In this document: positions 22,440-33,303 of the stretch, piece after piece
Layout: each line of letters opens with the position of its first letter
Position numbering within the stretch: position 1 is the first letter of the stretch
NCBI GenBank assembly: GCA_013407085.1
Contig: JACCGJ010010690.1
Coordinates: 164,501 to 228,500, forward strand
Direction of reading: 5' to 3'
Length of the DNA stretch: 64,000 nt
Origin: Atriophallophorus winterbourni
Lineage: Eukaryota > Platyhelminthes > Trematoda > Plagiorchiida > Microphallidae
Notes under the pieces: generated by a model
Seen by the model: only the letters and a program-made list of their open reading frames with translations
What the model was told of the DNA's origin: nothing
Database searches by the model: none
Program-made: the position numbers and the translations under genes

Positions 22440-23600
22440 AAAGCACAATGTGACCGCATCATCCGTATAATCTCTCACCCTCCGGCCTCGACAAGTTATT
22501 ACAGACCGCATATGTTAATATGCAGAACAAATGCGACTCTCCTAATTACCGCTTATGGGGAACTATGTCATTCCACATCTCTTTGCCGGATCAGGTCATC
22601 GAATATTCAAGCCTGCGTGAAGTTCTTGGGATAGTAAATTTGTAAGTGCGTGGTCATCATAACACAGATACTCCTTGTGACGCACTCACAGCAAGCATTC
22701 AGTTAAACATATATTAAAATTAACGTCGTGCCAGCGACTTCCGCTTTAAACATCGGATTCACACAACAAAATTGATCATGCAGCAGAAATCTGCCTGACT
22801 TCAACCAAGAACTACCAGGACTAATACATTATGGTTTAAATTGTGCTTGTTTCAAAAAATGAACGCTTTCATAACAAAGACGAGCTAAGTTATTATAAAT
22901 TTCTTCTTTGAAAATAGAAGGGAAACCCCAAATTCGGAAAGAGTTTATGTAGTTCGGGTGGGCGGCACACCAAAGAACAGTATGTACTGTGGTGTCATTT
23001 ACAAGCGCGCTTCCAGTCTTCTGGGAATGCTTCCGAACCAATTCGCCTACAAAGCTGCCTACAATGATGAAAACCCACATTATCAAAAACCGTGTAACAT
23101 GTTGGACAAACTGGCTCATGAAGATATTCTACTGCTAGCTATAATATATTATCGACACCTATCTCGTAAGCGGTTTTACAGAACTCAACGTACGAGAAAC
23201 CAATGCATTGCTGTGCACACCCACCTCACTTCCAATAAGCATTCCAGCGATGCGATGCTTACATGCAAAATATTACATACTCCATATCATTCATTAAAAC
23301 ATTTATTTGAGTACCAACACGCAACCACTCAACGAAATTTGAAACTCCCCATTTTCATATTGTTTGTCTTCGACATTTTATTCTGTATCTGTCTGTTTCC
23401 TTTAAAAAGCACTCCCGGCGTCAAGAAATTCATTCGAAATTTGGACACATTTGTTGCAAAACAATTTGAATGCAACTCTAAAATACATTACAGCACACAG
23501 TGATGAATTATTACTTTTCATAAAGGAATATTTATTATGCTATAATAAGTATTGAGCTTTGCTTTTTCACCATAAATATTTAATATTTAGTTTTTATGTA
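22440..23600 (+). mobile_element. Degenerate CR1-b fragments
   Basis: 22440-22640 aligns with the endonuclease region of CR1-b (a CACCCTCCGGCCTCGA block followed by CATCTCTTTGCCGGATCAGG). 22950-23510 encodes YKRASSLLGML, then LKHLFEYQHATTQRN and a decayed C-terminus, matching the last quarter of ORF2. The 3' UTR ends near 23600 with CACCATAAATATTTAAT. The region between and the RT core are missing. It ends only about 55 bp before receptor exon C. Confidence 0.65.
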
Positions 23601-23655
23601 TAAATATATGACTAACTCTGTAGTACTTTCACTGTTAATTCGCATGGTTTATTAG

Positions 23656-23875
23656 GCAGACAAAGGCTAGCTTACTCACCACTCGGCAATTCTTCGGATC
23701 GTCAACGCTTTGCTGAATCGATTGAGGAATCTACTCAGCTGGCTATTCATCCATTCAATCTATCATTCACTAGTTCTCGATACAATCGGCAGACGAGCTT
23801 CAATATTACGGCGATCCTTACGTCAATCACCGGTGCTATCTTGATTTTGTGTGTTTCATTTATTTTCGTTAAAAG
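23656..23875 (+). CDS. Eph-like receptor exon C: membrane-proximal stalk and transmembrane segment
   Basis: This 220-nt exon has acceptor GTTTATTAG and donor AAAAG/GTAAGC. Two bases complete the glycine codon begun in exon B, and it ends in phase 2. The product has a serine-rich juxtamembrane stalk (LAYSPLGNSSDRQRFAES, then ESTQLAIHPFNLSF). It has sequons NSS, NLS and NIT, then a hydrophobic segment of about 21 residues (ITAILTSITGAILILCVSFI), and ends FVK, with the arginine completed by the next exon. This is the single membrane pass of a type I receptor. Confidence 0.82.
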
Positions 23876-24744
23876 GTAAGCGTTCATTTTCTGTTTACTA
23901 GATTCACGAAGGTGTGGACATGGGTACGACAGAGTATGATGCCAACTTATTGCTGTTTTCTAGTGGGTTATCCACGTGGATTTATCGTTCCGTTAAATTA
24001 AAGCAAATAACATCCATAATTAAGCATTGGATCTATATTGTCTTCGACGATACAACAATAACTTTTTAACAGAAATCCGCATTTGCATGCATTTCCATAA
24101 CACACCCCGCAGTATATCAATAATTTCTTTAAATAATTAGATTTTAACTTAACAAGTTGATTCCACAGTCACAAGCCTCACTGTATCCACCAGGTGCTAA
24201 GTGCGGAGGATGTGAGCAAAACAATACATAGATTTTAACCGATTTCTTTCATACTTGAAGATATTTTATATATATTATGTGCATGAGGTCGCTAGTTCTC
24301 ATGAAACGTACTCATTAAATCTTAATCGATTGTGCCTTCTTGTTTAACATTCGATTTATTTATAAAATCAAAGCGATTGATGTCATCTTTTAACATTTGT
24401 GATGCGATGAACGTGAAATAACAATTCAGTTACAAATTCGAGTTTTTCAGGTTTTATAACTTTGATCAATACTTTTATGATTAAATTTCACTACACAAGT
24501 TGAACACAAATTCTAGTTTGTTTGCCGCCGTCTGGTAGAGGCTGCCAAGTAAGTTTTATTGAAACATGAATCAGAGGAAGAATGTAAATATTTTTGCACT
24601 TTGACTCAATCGTTAGAATCGGCTTCTACAACGAAGCACGACGTTTAAAAATAGAATCACAGTATGATTCCAGTTGAACACTGAATTATTGGAAATCACG
24701 AATATATTGTGTTGCACACAACCTCTACAATTTAAAATAAAATA
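23876..24744. other. Intronic sequence, mostly unassigned
   Basis: AT-rich intron downstream of exon C. A short piece at about 24070-24105 (ATTTGCATGC and ACACACCCCGC) resembles, on the minus strand, the sequence just 3' of the hammerhead at 35034-35087, but the ribozyme core is not present. Nothing else was recognised. Confidence 0.35.
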
Positions 24745-24985
24745 ATGTTTGCAAATCTGCCATCATTTCAGCGATCCTTGAAATGGGTCTTAAAGTCAGC
24801 ATCTGATGACAGCAAAATTCTGGAACAAGTTGTGGTGTGTAAGTACGCTGTATGTGAGCAAATCTATACCTTGTTGGCAAATACGATTCTAAAGGTCTTG
24901 GCCAAGAGTAACGTTTTGACACTATGGTTCGTCGTGCAGATCCTATTTAATAAAGGCTTCAAGAAGAAGAAGAAGTTATTGTGGT
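24745..24985 (+). repeat. Decayed hammerhead-bearing short repeat
   Basis: It aligns by eye with the unit at 52390-52632: a TTTCA-CTTGAA box, a CTTA-GTC block, CTGATGA at 24803-24809, then GGTGTGTAA and GGATGTGAGC-like boxes. The ribozyme core has decayed: stem II is reduced to CAG/CTG and the GAAA is changed to GAAC. The unit is followed by AATAAAGG and a run of AAG triplets (24959-24974). Confidence 0.5.
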
Positions 24986-25039
24986 TAATATTTCTCAACT
25001 TTTTCAAAGCCTACTGAACCTAATCCTACTGCAAACAGT

Positions 25040-27225
25040 CAATATGCTGGACTTGGGACATGTAGATTTTAAAAATCCAGAAATTCATTGTTTCAGCCTT
25101 TTAGGATACATTGGTATGAAAATGGACGAAAACCCACATGTATTGCGAAAATAAAAGCTACAAAATTCTGTTTCAAACTTCACAACAGCACTCGAAAGTA
25201 GATAGTGTGCAATTTGGCATGGGCTACACACAGGATCACGCGAATAGATGTAACATGGGAACATTTCCGAAATATCCGAAATAAGTTGACCTCCTTAACT
25301 GGCGGAGATAATCAATATCATCATTGGATGCTGATAGAATAGATGGAAAGTCATCTTAAGATAATCTGCATGAGAGTAAAGAACGCGGCTAAGGGTAAAC
25401 CTCGAGTTTTTCCTATTCAGACAGCAGATGGATTGACGGATAGTGTCTTAGATACAGCTGATGGTTTAGCCAAATCTTTTGCGCAAGTCATTTGTCCAAA
25501 GGATGTGTACTTGACAACAACTTTGCCACGTCTCATAGAAGCGAAAAGCCTAAGTGATTAATATGGGAATCTTACGGTTGTGCGAAAGCATGTTCGCATG
25601 CTAAACGTTGGCAAATCCCCATGGGAAGACGGAATAACGCCGGCTATTCTGTAGTCATTTGATCTGGAATTTTGTAATCCACTATGCAAATTATTTAAAT
25701 AAATACGGGAATCGTTCCAGTTGACTGGAAAACCGGAGTTAATGAACCAATTTATAAAGGTGGCAGTCGTTGAGATCCGGCTAATGATCTCGCCCTGTGA
25801 CTCTACTTTTAGCGTTTTTTAAAGTATTATAAGGCTTGGTGTGTGAAAGTGTATTATCAGGCAACATGGATTCAGAAAAACATATTCATGCTTGTCTAAC
25901 TTGCTCAGAGCTTTTAAAAACTGGACGCAAGTTTTAGACGAAGGGAGTTGCTCACATGTCCGTTATGTAGTCATAACTAAAGCTTTTGATCGTGTTGATC
26001 ATTTTTTTATTGCTGCGGAAGCTCAGCATGTTGGCGTCGCTGGAAATATGCTTTCGTTGTTCAGAAGTTACCAGTCTAAACGCAAAGCGAAATTCTCAAT
26101 GGATGGCGAAATTTCCCGAATTATTGAAGTTACGAGCGTTGTCTTACAAGGTTCAGTACTCGATCCAATACTCTTCTGAATAATTATAAATGATCTACCG
26201 CAACTGGTACATTGTAAACGTGTTCCTTTTTCTGACGATGTAAAAAATTGGATGGAAGGCAAATCTGTTGAGTATTGCCTAGTTTCACAAACAGACCGAA
26301 ACAAGCTGCTCTAGTGGTCAAATCAAAACAAACTGCCCTTTAAATTCCGCAAGTGAAATATTTTGAAAGTTGGGAAACCCTTCCCTTTCTCATACACACT
26401 TGGCAATTACACACTTGAGTTGAGCATATCACAAAATCTCGGAATCTGGGTGTCAAGAAAATTGAAAAACAGTATGCAGTGCGCGACCGTTTATGAGCGT
26501 CCATGCAGCGTACTCTGATTACTCGGACACATTTTTGAACGTTTCCATGTGGTAATCATTGTCAAGGTTACCCAATAAATGCATGCATACACCATAGATA
26601 GAAAAGACATATCTTTACTTGAAAGGATTTATTATAAGGAAACGAAAATGGTTACTTGATTGCATAATCTACCCTTTGAGCAGCAACTGATTAGACTTGG
26701 ATTTCGCGCTCTCAAACGCAGGCGCACCAGAGCTGATCTAATCCTCGTATACCGAATAATCCAAACTTCGTGCTACCCACTCAGACATCTCGTTAAAATT
26801 GGTTCCAATCTCCCGACCCGCATTCACAATCTGACGTTACCAATACCACATTCCCGATTAAACTGTCGCGGTCACTTTTGTGCAGTCCGTGTATCCTTTC
26901 TATGGAACAGTTTACCGCCAGAAAAAGTTTCCTCACCAAATGAAATGAGCTTTAAACAAACGTTGCGATCTTTTATGTTGAGTAAGACAACGTTGGCCCC
27001 AGTTAACTGAAATCGCATAGTGCTCCCTTTTCACACACACACAACACCTGGAAAATCAAATTTACCCATATATATCTTTCTGGTCGAAAATTGCAATTTC
27101 TATCTAATAATTGTAATTAGTTCTTTTCTCCTCCTTTGAGCTAAATGGAAGTACAATTTTTTAAAACTTTTATACGTATATCCTAAGGTATTGTACAGCT
27201 ATTTGCTGAAAGCGATGCTTGAATA
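25040..27225 (+). mobile_element. Degenerate CR1-a retrotransposon
   Basis: Plus-strand remnants in ORF2 order: the linker region (25040-25340), KGKPRVFPIQTADGLTD (25390-25450), and an RT part at 25892-26179 (WTQVLDEGS, TKAFDRVDH and a mutated [10 protein letters not shown] box). Then come a catalytic-box remnant (FSDDVKNW near 26230) and the C-terminal region 26660-27010, ending TTLAPVN, just as the copy at 10160 ends TALAPTY. The 3' UTR matches that copy up to the TACGTATATCCTA box. Many stops. It is in the receptor intron between exons C and D. Confidence 0.8.
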
Positions 27226-28726
27226 TGCTACGGGTGTAAGCAGATCACCACATGTTTCATTGATGCTCTTTTTAACGTTTGACATTGGATCACATTGTGC
27301 TTTGTTTCTCAAACACAATCTACCAGTTTCGAGCTGAACAAGTCATACTAAGGTTGTCATCTGAATCCACTAGCTGCTTGATTTTATTTTTAAAATTTAG
27401 TATGCACAATGACAAATTCAAGTGAAAAATGGTTTAAAGTCGAACTCTGTTAATTACTTCGCCCTTATGTCACATCTTGGAAAATGTGAACGCGATTAAT
27501 ATGGGTAATCAAAGCGTAAATACACTACAAATGAGGTTTTTCCGATAATTACTATGGGTTTCTCGAATCCCAACAATTTCGGAGTAACCAATTAAACATA
27601 ATCTCTCAGTTATTCTCAAATACCATTAGCCATTTCGTCCGTAATTTCTTTGAATGCAAATCTGGGAACACTATTTCTAATGATCCAACAACTTCGGGAA
27701 AATTTTGATGCAAAGATCGTTTAAAAGATGTTGTTAAACTTTATGGTGACGGGGGAAATTTGGTGCTAAACTGATATTGTGTATGTATCACCCGAGTCGG
27801 CCGAATACTGTATATTAATGGAACATTATCACAAACAAATTTGCTTCTTTTAAATATTGCAACATCACAAAGTTTGCATGATATGCACGAAATAGTCACG
27901 AAAGACATTGACTGAATGAGATCAGCAACAACAATATCATCAATATCACAGTGCGTCGGGACGTCTGATGTGATCCATACCTGTCTGACCTCCTTGGGTA
28001 ACATACGACATGACATTGCATGAAATTTACAATAAATCTGTTGAGGAAATTTCGGCGCGCAGAAGCAGTCAAATCGATGCATCACACGTGGTTGGGATAT
28101 TGCATGATTAATATGTCGTGAAGCACAGATGTGTATTGTGCATATAATGAAATATGAAGTAAAAGAAAAAAGTCAGTTTCATAATGAATTTAGTTGCAAA
28201 AAATCACTAGATAAGTCCAACATGATTTTTCAGTGGATAAAACTGAGCAGTGTCTTACAACATTTGACCGGAAAACTTTGCAAAAAACTTAAGTATTCAC
28301 GAATTTTCACAAATCTAGCTTTTTACCGTATGAAGGAGCGTGCGGCTTTGACGTTTATGCCGTCACTTGGAAAGGTTTCATTAAGATGAATTTGTTTATT
28401 CTGAGCATCTTACATAAGATCAACAAGGATCGATCGGTTAGGCACAGCAAACCTAAATGATTTGTCCCACTGAATTCTCAGACTGATGCCCAGGTGTCTA
28501 CAAGGGTTGCTGCCCTTCGAAGACAGCATTGGAATAATTTTTTAACGACTTTATAAGAATTCCGATTCTTTCGATCACCTAATAATGATGGTGAGGGCAA
28601 TCCAAGTGGTCAGGTATTATTCAGAAAATCAAATTTTTGAATTAGCGGTAAGTATTTTCTTCATTTCACCATTTAAAATTGATCATAATTGTTTCAATCA
28701 TACAAATATTGTTTATATTAAATCAG
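27226..28726. other. Unassigned intronic sequence
   Basis: A 114-codon minus-strand open frame at 27741-28085 has several cysteines but no recognised family and no splice support. An 86-codon plus-strand frame at 28129-28389 is also unrecognised. Neither is called as a gene. Confidence 0.35.
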
Positions 28727-28779
28727 GCTGAAAAAACGACGAAAATTGTCATTTATCAATCACCAAGGTCTACCTCTAG
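28727..28779 (+). CDS. Eph-like receptor exon D: cytoplasmic stop-transfer segment
   Basis: A 53-nt microexon with acceptor AAATCAG and donor CTAG/GTGAGT. One base completes the arginine codon from exon C and it ends in phase 1. It encodes LKKRRKLSFINHQGLPL, a strongly basic stretch that directly follows the transmembrane helix and fits a stop-transfer anchor. The call depends on phase continuity and on position between exons C and E. Confidence 0.72.
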
Positions 28780-29398
28780 GTGAGTATTCTATACTTGTAT
28801 ATTTCCTCACCAATATTCTTAATCTTAGTATGACAACTTTAAACACAATGGATCAAATTTCCTGATATACAAATATTTATGCACTCTGGGACGTCATTAA
28901 ATTAGATCAGTTGACATAGATACATCTCATTTGTCAAACCTAACGCAGGGCAAGAGTGCTGTGCAGTCGCATAAATCTGTGCTCTCATACATTTGGATCT
29001 ATTTCCTCAATCGCTCTTCTGAACTGAACGGTTCAGATATAATTGAACTCGTCTCGATTCACTCGTTTGGATTATACCAGTTTCAAGTTCGCGCAAGTTG
29101 AATCCTTAAAAATCCAAATTTTCGAATTATAACCCAAATTACCCACGCGTGCAACAGACCCGGTACTTTGGAATATTGTTTCTGTTCAAATACCGTCGAG
29201 AAGAGCAAATCACTCCGAATCGACCGATATTCTTTTGAAATCTGTGAGATCGAAAATCGTGAAATCGCAACAGTTTTATCCTACCTCGTTCGCTTTTCAT
29301 CGTTTGGATCACTTAACTCCGATCCAACGCATTCACTCCACCGCTAGTTATCGATCGATCAATAACTGCACTGATTCACCCCTCACCGGATTGAAACA

Positions 29399-29893
29399 AT
29401 GACACGCAGGTTGACCCCGAAAACCCAAACAAAGAAGGCTGCACGTGATGTGTGCAAAATTTGCAACAAAGGGGTAAGCGCTAGATCTCATGTCGTCAAA
29501 TGTTTCGGCTGCCTGAGTAAAATACATGTCAATTGTGATAAAGCCCTAACAGAGGAAGTGGCATCGATTATCAACAACGTGGATTTCCCCAGTGTCTGTT
29601 ACATATGCACTTCATGTCGAAGCAAACAGTCTAGCGACAATCCACACAACGCTGCCTATGAGGCAAGGCTTGAGCCTCGGTTAGAAATTTTAGAAAATAA
29701 TTATCGAATAATTGAGGAAAGGCTTAAAACACTCTTAATGGATAAAATTGCCCCAGCGATTCAACCCGAAGCAGATGATGCTCAAGATAACAAAAAGCAA
29801 TCTGAACTTCATCAATCGACGGAACTGTTAAAAAAGTCAATAATGTACCATCGATTCCAGACTCAGGGGTTACGTCCAAAGAGCTCCAAGTGA
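29399..29893 (+). CDS. CR1-b ORF1, first frame, PHD-like zinc finger and coiled coil
   Basis: ATG at 29399; 164 codons. Residues 18-72 carry a C4HC3 pattern (CKIC, then CFGC, HVNC, CYIC and CTSC), a PHD-type zinc finger as described for CR1-clade ORF1 proteins. Residues about 85-120 (LEPRLEILENNYRIIEERLKTLL) should form a coiled coil for oligomerisation. A slippery-looking A_AAA_AAG lies in frame at 29830-29836. From there the -1 frame continues smoothly into the next ORF (VPSIPDS, then VTSKELQVNASHSSKL). ORF1 is therefore either frameshifted by mutation or read by -1 slippage. Confidence 0.7.
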   Translation: MTRRLTPKTQTKKAARDVCKICNKGVSARSHVVKCFGCLSKIHVNCDKALTEEVASIINNVDFPSVCYICTSCRSKQSSDNPHNAAYEARLEPRLEILENNYRIIEERLKTLLMDKIAPAIQPEADDAQDNKKQSELHQSTELLKKSIMYHRFQTQGLRPKSSK

Positions 29894-30816
29894 ACGCGTC
29901 TCATTCCAGCAAGCTAACATTCGCCCAGATGGTGACTAAAGGTGATAAGTGTTTGGCGTTAGAATTGAGCCCTAAACCTCAGGCAAAAGAGGAAGTTCAA
30001 AGCAAAACGGTTCCATATCACAGGGAGCAGAAAAATTCGATAAAACGCATAAAAAATTTAAGTGTAATATGCACCAATATTCCTGAGTCAGAGGTGACGC
30101 TCTTTCAAGAAAGGCAAAAGCATGACCGTGAAAACTGGTTCGTCGTTTGTAATCGAATCGGCCTAGATAGTATACACCCCGTGTCGGTAACTCGAATAAC
30201 TCGTCATACGAAATCCCCGAATCAAGATAAACCACGTCTTCTTAAAATCACTTTCGCCAACGAAAAGGACATGGAAAATGTCCTACTAAATTCGTATTTG
30301 CTCCGAACGCAAAGTGACCTACCCAACCGTATATATGCTGACGTACCTTGGTGGGAAAGGTCAAAAGCACCGAATAGGCGGGATCAAACAGCACCAAGGA
30401 GTATTATTCTGCTTGACGTTCCAGAAAATTCGGGCACCACAACGGGCTTCGAAAACAAAGAGCACGACCGTAAACAATGGTCATTTATAGCCGAAAATAT
30501 CGGTTCCCAAAATTCTGTAGTTGTCGACACATACAGAATACCTCGTTCGCCGAACTATCACGGGAAAGGGGCAAATCCACTTAAGGTTACGTTTCTTTCA
30601 AGTAGCATGGCGGATGATGTTCGAAGCAAGCTAAAAGTGAACAGAAACAGGTTACCTGAAAACGTTAGACTGTGCAACTCAAAAGCTGCTGTTGAGGTCC
30701 ACCTGGAGCCTTTAATTACGCAATTATCCGAGACTGGTGCAAATTCGCCCGCGAAATTACTTCCAATTGCTTCAAAAAACGATCTCGGTCCGACGTCGAC
30801 ATCGTCGGACCAATAA
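29890..30816 (+). CDS. CR1-b ORF1, second frame, RNA-binding-like tandem repeats
   Basis: The frame is 308 codons, opening with GTG. The opening codon is probably not a real start, since the frame continues upstream to the putative slip site. Two internally similar units are visible. One has ICTNIPESE, HDRENW, then RITRHTKSPNQDKPRLLKITFA. The other has LLDVPENSG, HDRKQW, then YRIPRSPNYHGKGANPLKVTFL. Each ends near a block like NVLLNSYLL or DVRSKLKVN, and the alternation suggests a pair of RRM-like folds. The likely role is binding the element RNA. Conserved copies lie at 59375-60010 (minus) and 60746-61621 (plus). Confidence 0.7.
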   Translation: MNASHSSKLTFAQMVTKGDKCLALELSPKPQAKEEVQSKTVPYHREQKNSIKRIKNLSVICTNIPESEVTLFQERQKHDRENWFVVCNRIGLDSIHPVSVTRITRHTKSPNQDKPRLLKITFANEKDMENVLLNSYLLRTQSDLPNRIYADVPWWERSKAPNRRDQTAPRSIILLDVPENSGTTTGFENKEHDRKQWSFIAENIGSQNSVVVDTYRIPRSPNYHGKGANPLKVTFLSSSMADDVRSKLKVNRNRLPENVRLCNSKAAVEVHLEPLITQLSETGANSPAKLLPIASKNDLGPTSTSSDQ

Positions 30817-30833
30817 ATACAAATACTGACTCG

Positions 30834-32757
30834 GTGTTACATTCTAAAAACTCACTTAAATGCATCTATACCAATGCTCAAAGTTTGTTCAACAAATTGA
30901 CTGAACTGACCGAGCTGTGCAAACGATACACGCCAGACCTCGTTGCTGTTACTGAAACCTGGTTTCAATCCTGTATGACTGAAAGTGAACTCTTAATCCC
31001 CAACATGATGCTAATACGGAACGATCGCCCAAGAAAAGGTGGTGGTGTGGCTTTATACTGTCACGAACGTCTTCAGTGCATGAAAATTCACGATCCAAAC
31101 CTTGATTTCGAAGATACCCTCTGGTGCAGTCTCACGAATGTGTCACAGGACGATTGCATTCTTGGAATCATATATCGCCCTCCAGCCTCGAATGATACTC
31201 AAAATGACAGGTTATTACAAGCGCTAAATTACGCCGGAGAGAAGCGTAGCTCGCAATTACTACTCATCGGGGACTTCAATCTTCCTCATCTCTTTGCCAG
31301 GTCCGATCACCCTATACACACATTTGATCACAAATTTCGTGAGGTGATCGACATGATTCCACTGCATAATCATGTGTTTGACTTTACTCATAGAAGAGGA
31401 TCAGAGTTGCCATCAATTTTGGATCTAATCTTTACTTCAGAGAAAACAGCAGTTGAGGGTGTTGACTACATTGCGCCCCTCGGTCGGAGTGATCATCTGG
31501 TGCTAGCCTTTGAGTTTGTTTGCAGTGCTAGACGAGTTTGTGCGTCCGCCAAACAATTCAGAAAGATCGACTACGCGGGTCTACGTGGATCGCTTGGGCT
31601 AGTAAATTGGCAAGAACTTGATCAGCACAACACCGAAACACAATGCAGTGAGCTCACGAAAATACTTCAGTCAAACATAGATCATAATTCGCGATTTGTT
31701 GATGAACGACGGGCAAGTGACTTCCGATTTAAGCTTCGCAGTCGCACAAAAAATGGCTCGGGAAACGAAACTTTGCTTGGACTGAACACCGAAAGACCAG
31801 AACTGATGCCTCTTGGCAGCAATTTTCTAAAATTCGTAACAAAGTGAATGCTCTCGTCAAAGAGGACAAGCAATATTACCATCGCTCTCTGTCTTTGAAA
31901 ATGGAAGAAAACCCTAAACTTCTCTATCGGATTGTCAATGCTCGGTCCAGTGTGAAACCAGGGGTGTTTCCTGTTATTTCTGAGAATGGATTAACAGTCA
32001 CAGCAAAGGAAACGGCTGATACTCTCGCTCAATTTTATGCAAATGTGTTTAGCCCGATAACGGTTAGGGCGAATGAGAATTTACTGACATCGATTGTATC
32101 TCAACAACTGAATGATATTGAGATTAATTCAGCGATTATACGAAGACACTTGTGTCGACTGAACCCTAGGAAATCTCCTGGAGCCGATGGAATAACACCA
32201 GCACTACTAAAATCCTGTGACCAGCAGCTGTGTGAACCACTATGCCAATTGTTCCAACATTCCCTAACCGAAGGAGTGGTGCCAACAGAGTGGAAGACAG
32301 GAGTAATTTCACCAATTTATAAGGGTGGTAGCCGTTCAGATCCCGCGAACTACCGTCCTGTCACCCTACTCCCCGTGATATCCAAAGTGATGGAGCGCAT
32401 AGTGACGGAAAATATAGTTCATCACTTGGAATCACAAAATATACTATCTGTCGCCCAGCATGGGTTTCGTAAAGCTCGCTCATGCTTGACAAAATTGCTG
32501 ACGGTATTAAACGATTGGACCCAAACGGTTGACGCAGGAGACAGTGTGCACGCGTGCTATCTGGATATGTCGAAAGCTTTCGACAGAGTTGATCACTTCA
32601 GGTTGCTACAGAAGCTGAAACAGATTGGTATCGACGGCAGCTACTCGTATGTTTCGAAAGCTACCTCAATGGGCACAAGGCAACCGTTCGAGTTAACGGG
32701 GTACAATCACGAGCCATTAATACCTCCAGTGGTGTACCGCAAGGTTCCGTTCTCGGT
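30834..32757 (+). pseudogene. CR1-b ORF2, endonuclease and N-terminal RT (copy 1)
   Basis: The endonuclease motifs are CIYTNAQSLFNKLTEL, VTETWFQSC, GGGVALYCHERLQC, LGIIYRPPASNDT, GDFNLPH, SILDLIFTSEK and GRSDHLV. A frame break lies in an A-run near 31750 (SRTKN). The reading then resumes in the frame of 31844-32776 with KSPGADGITPALLKS, YKGGSRSDPANYRPVTLLP, QHGFRKARSCL and MSKAFDRVDH. A short shift follows near 32640, then [10 protein letters not shown] is cut by the insertion at 32758. The same homopolymer break is present in copy 2 with one A fewer, so the region is unstable. Confidence 0.82.
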
Positions 32758-33303
32758 AATTCAAAGTTCAAAGTAATTCAAAGTTTTAATGGTCCAAAAA
32801 GCAAATACTTTACAGTAACCACAGATTAAAAATATATGGAATTCATAAAAACAACACAAATGTTTTATTCATATGGAAAGTCAGCACGTGTATTCAGGTG
32901 CAAAGTTGGGTTTGGTCAACATATACTTGTCAAGTTCAGCCTTGAACATGTTCAGGCTTGTTGCGCAAACGATATGTGGGGCAGGGAGTTCCATAGAAAA
33001 CAGTCTCTGACATCAAAGAAAAACCTTCGACAATTTGATCTGGAGTGTGGAATAATTAACTTGTATCCATGCGATCTGCTACCCCGTGCTTCTTGCCGAT
33101 GAAACAGGTGTTCAAGTGGGTGATCCACTGTATGCAGGATGTTGAAAAGCAGGATCAAGTCACCCCTGAAACGACGGTTTGTAAAGTCAAAGAGGTATAG
33201 CGTTGCAATCCGCTCCTCGTATGGCCTGTTGTATAGCCCGGTCACCAGTTTTGTAGAACGGTGATATACGCGTTGCAGCAAGGTCATGTCCTTTTGTAAC
33301 CAT
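32758..33303 (-). mobile_element. 5'-truncated CR1-c insertion inside CR1-b copy 1
   Basis: A minus-strand 3' fragment of about 545 bp. It has the tail repeat TAATTCAAAGTTC, the GTCCAAAAAGCAAATAC box and the 3' UTR. The open frame 33287-32952 has QRVYHRSTKLVTGLYNRPYEERIATL, then LILLFNILHTVDHPLEHLF and the NCRRFF block. It interrupts the RT motif GVPQGSVLG of the host element. About 50 bp of host sequence is missing at the junction compared with copy 2, so the insertion removed target DNA. Same subfamily as 164-2838 and 39540-40990. Confidence 0.8.

Noticed and set aside
24959..24974. AAG triplet run as evidence for an RTE 3' end
   Set aside because: It follows a hammerhead-type unit and not the AATTCGTG-AATAAAG box seen in the TTC-tailed family; too short to assign.
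27741..28085. 114-codon minus-strand open frame as an independent gene
   Set aside because: No recognised motif, no splice signals of note, no similarity to anything else in the window; length is within chance for this much intronic sequence.
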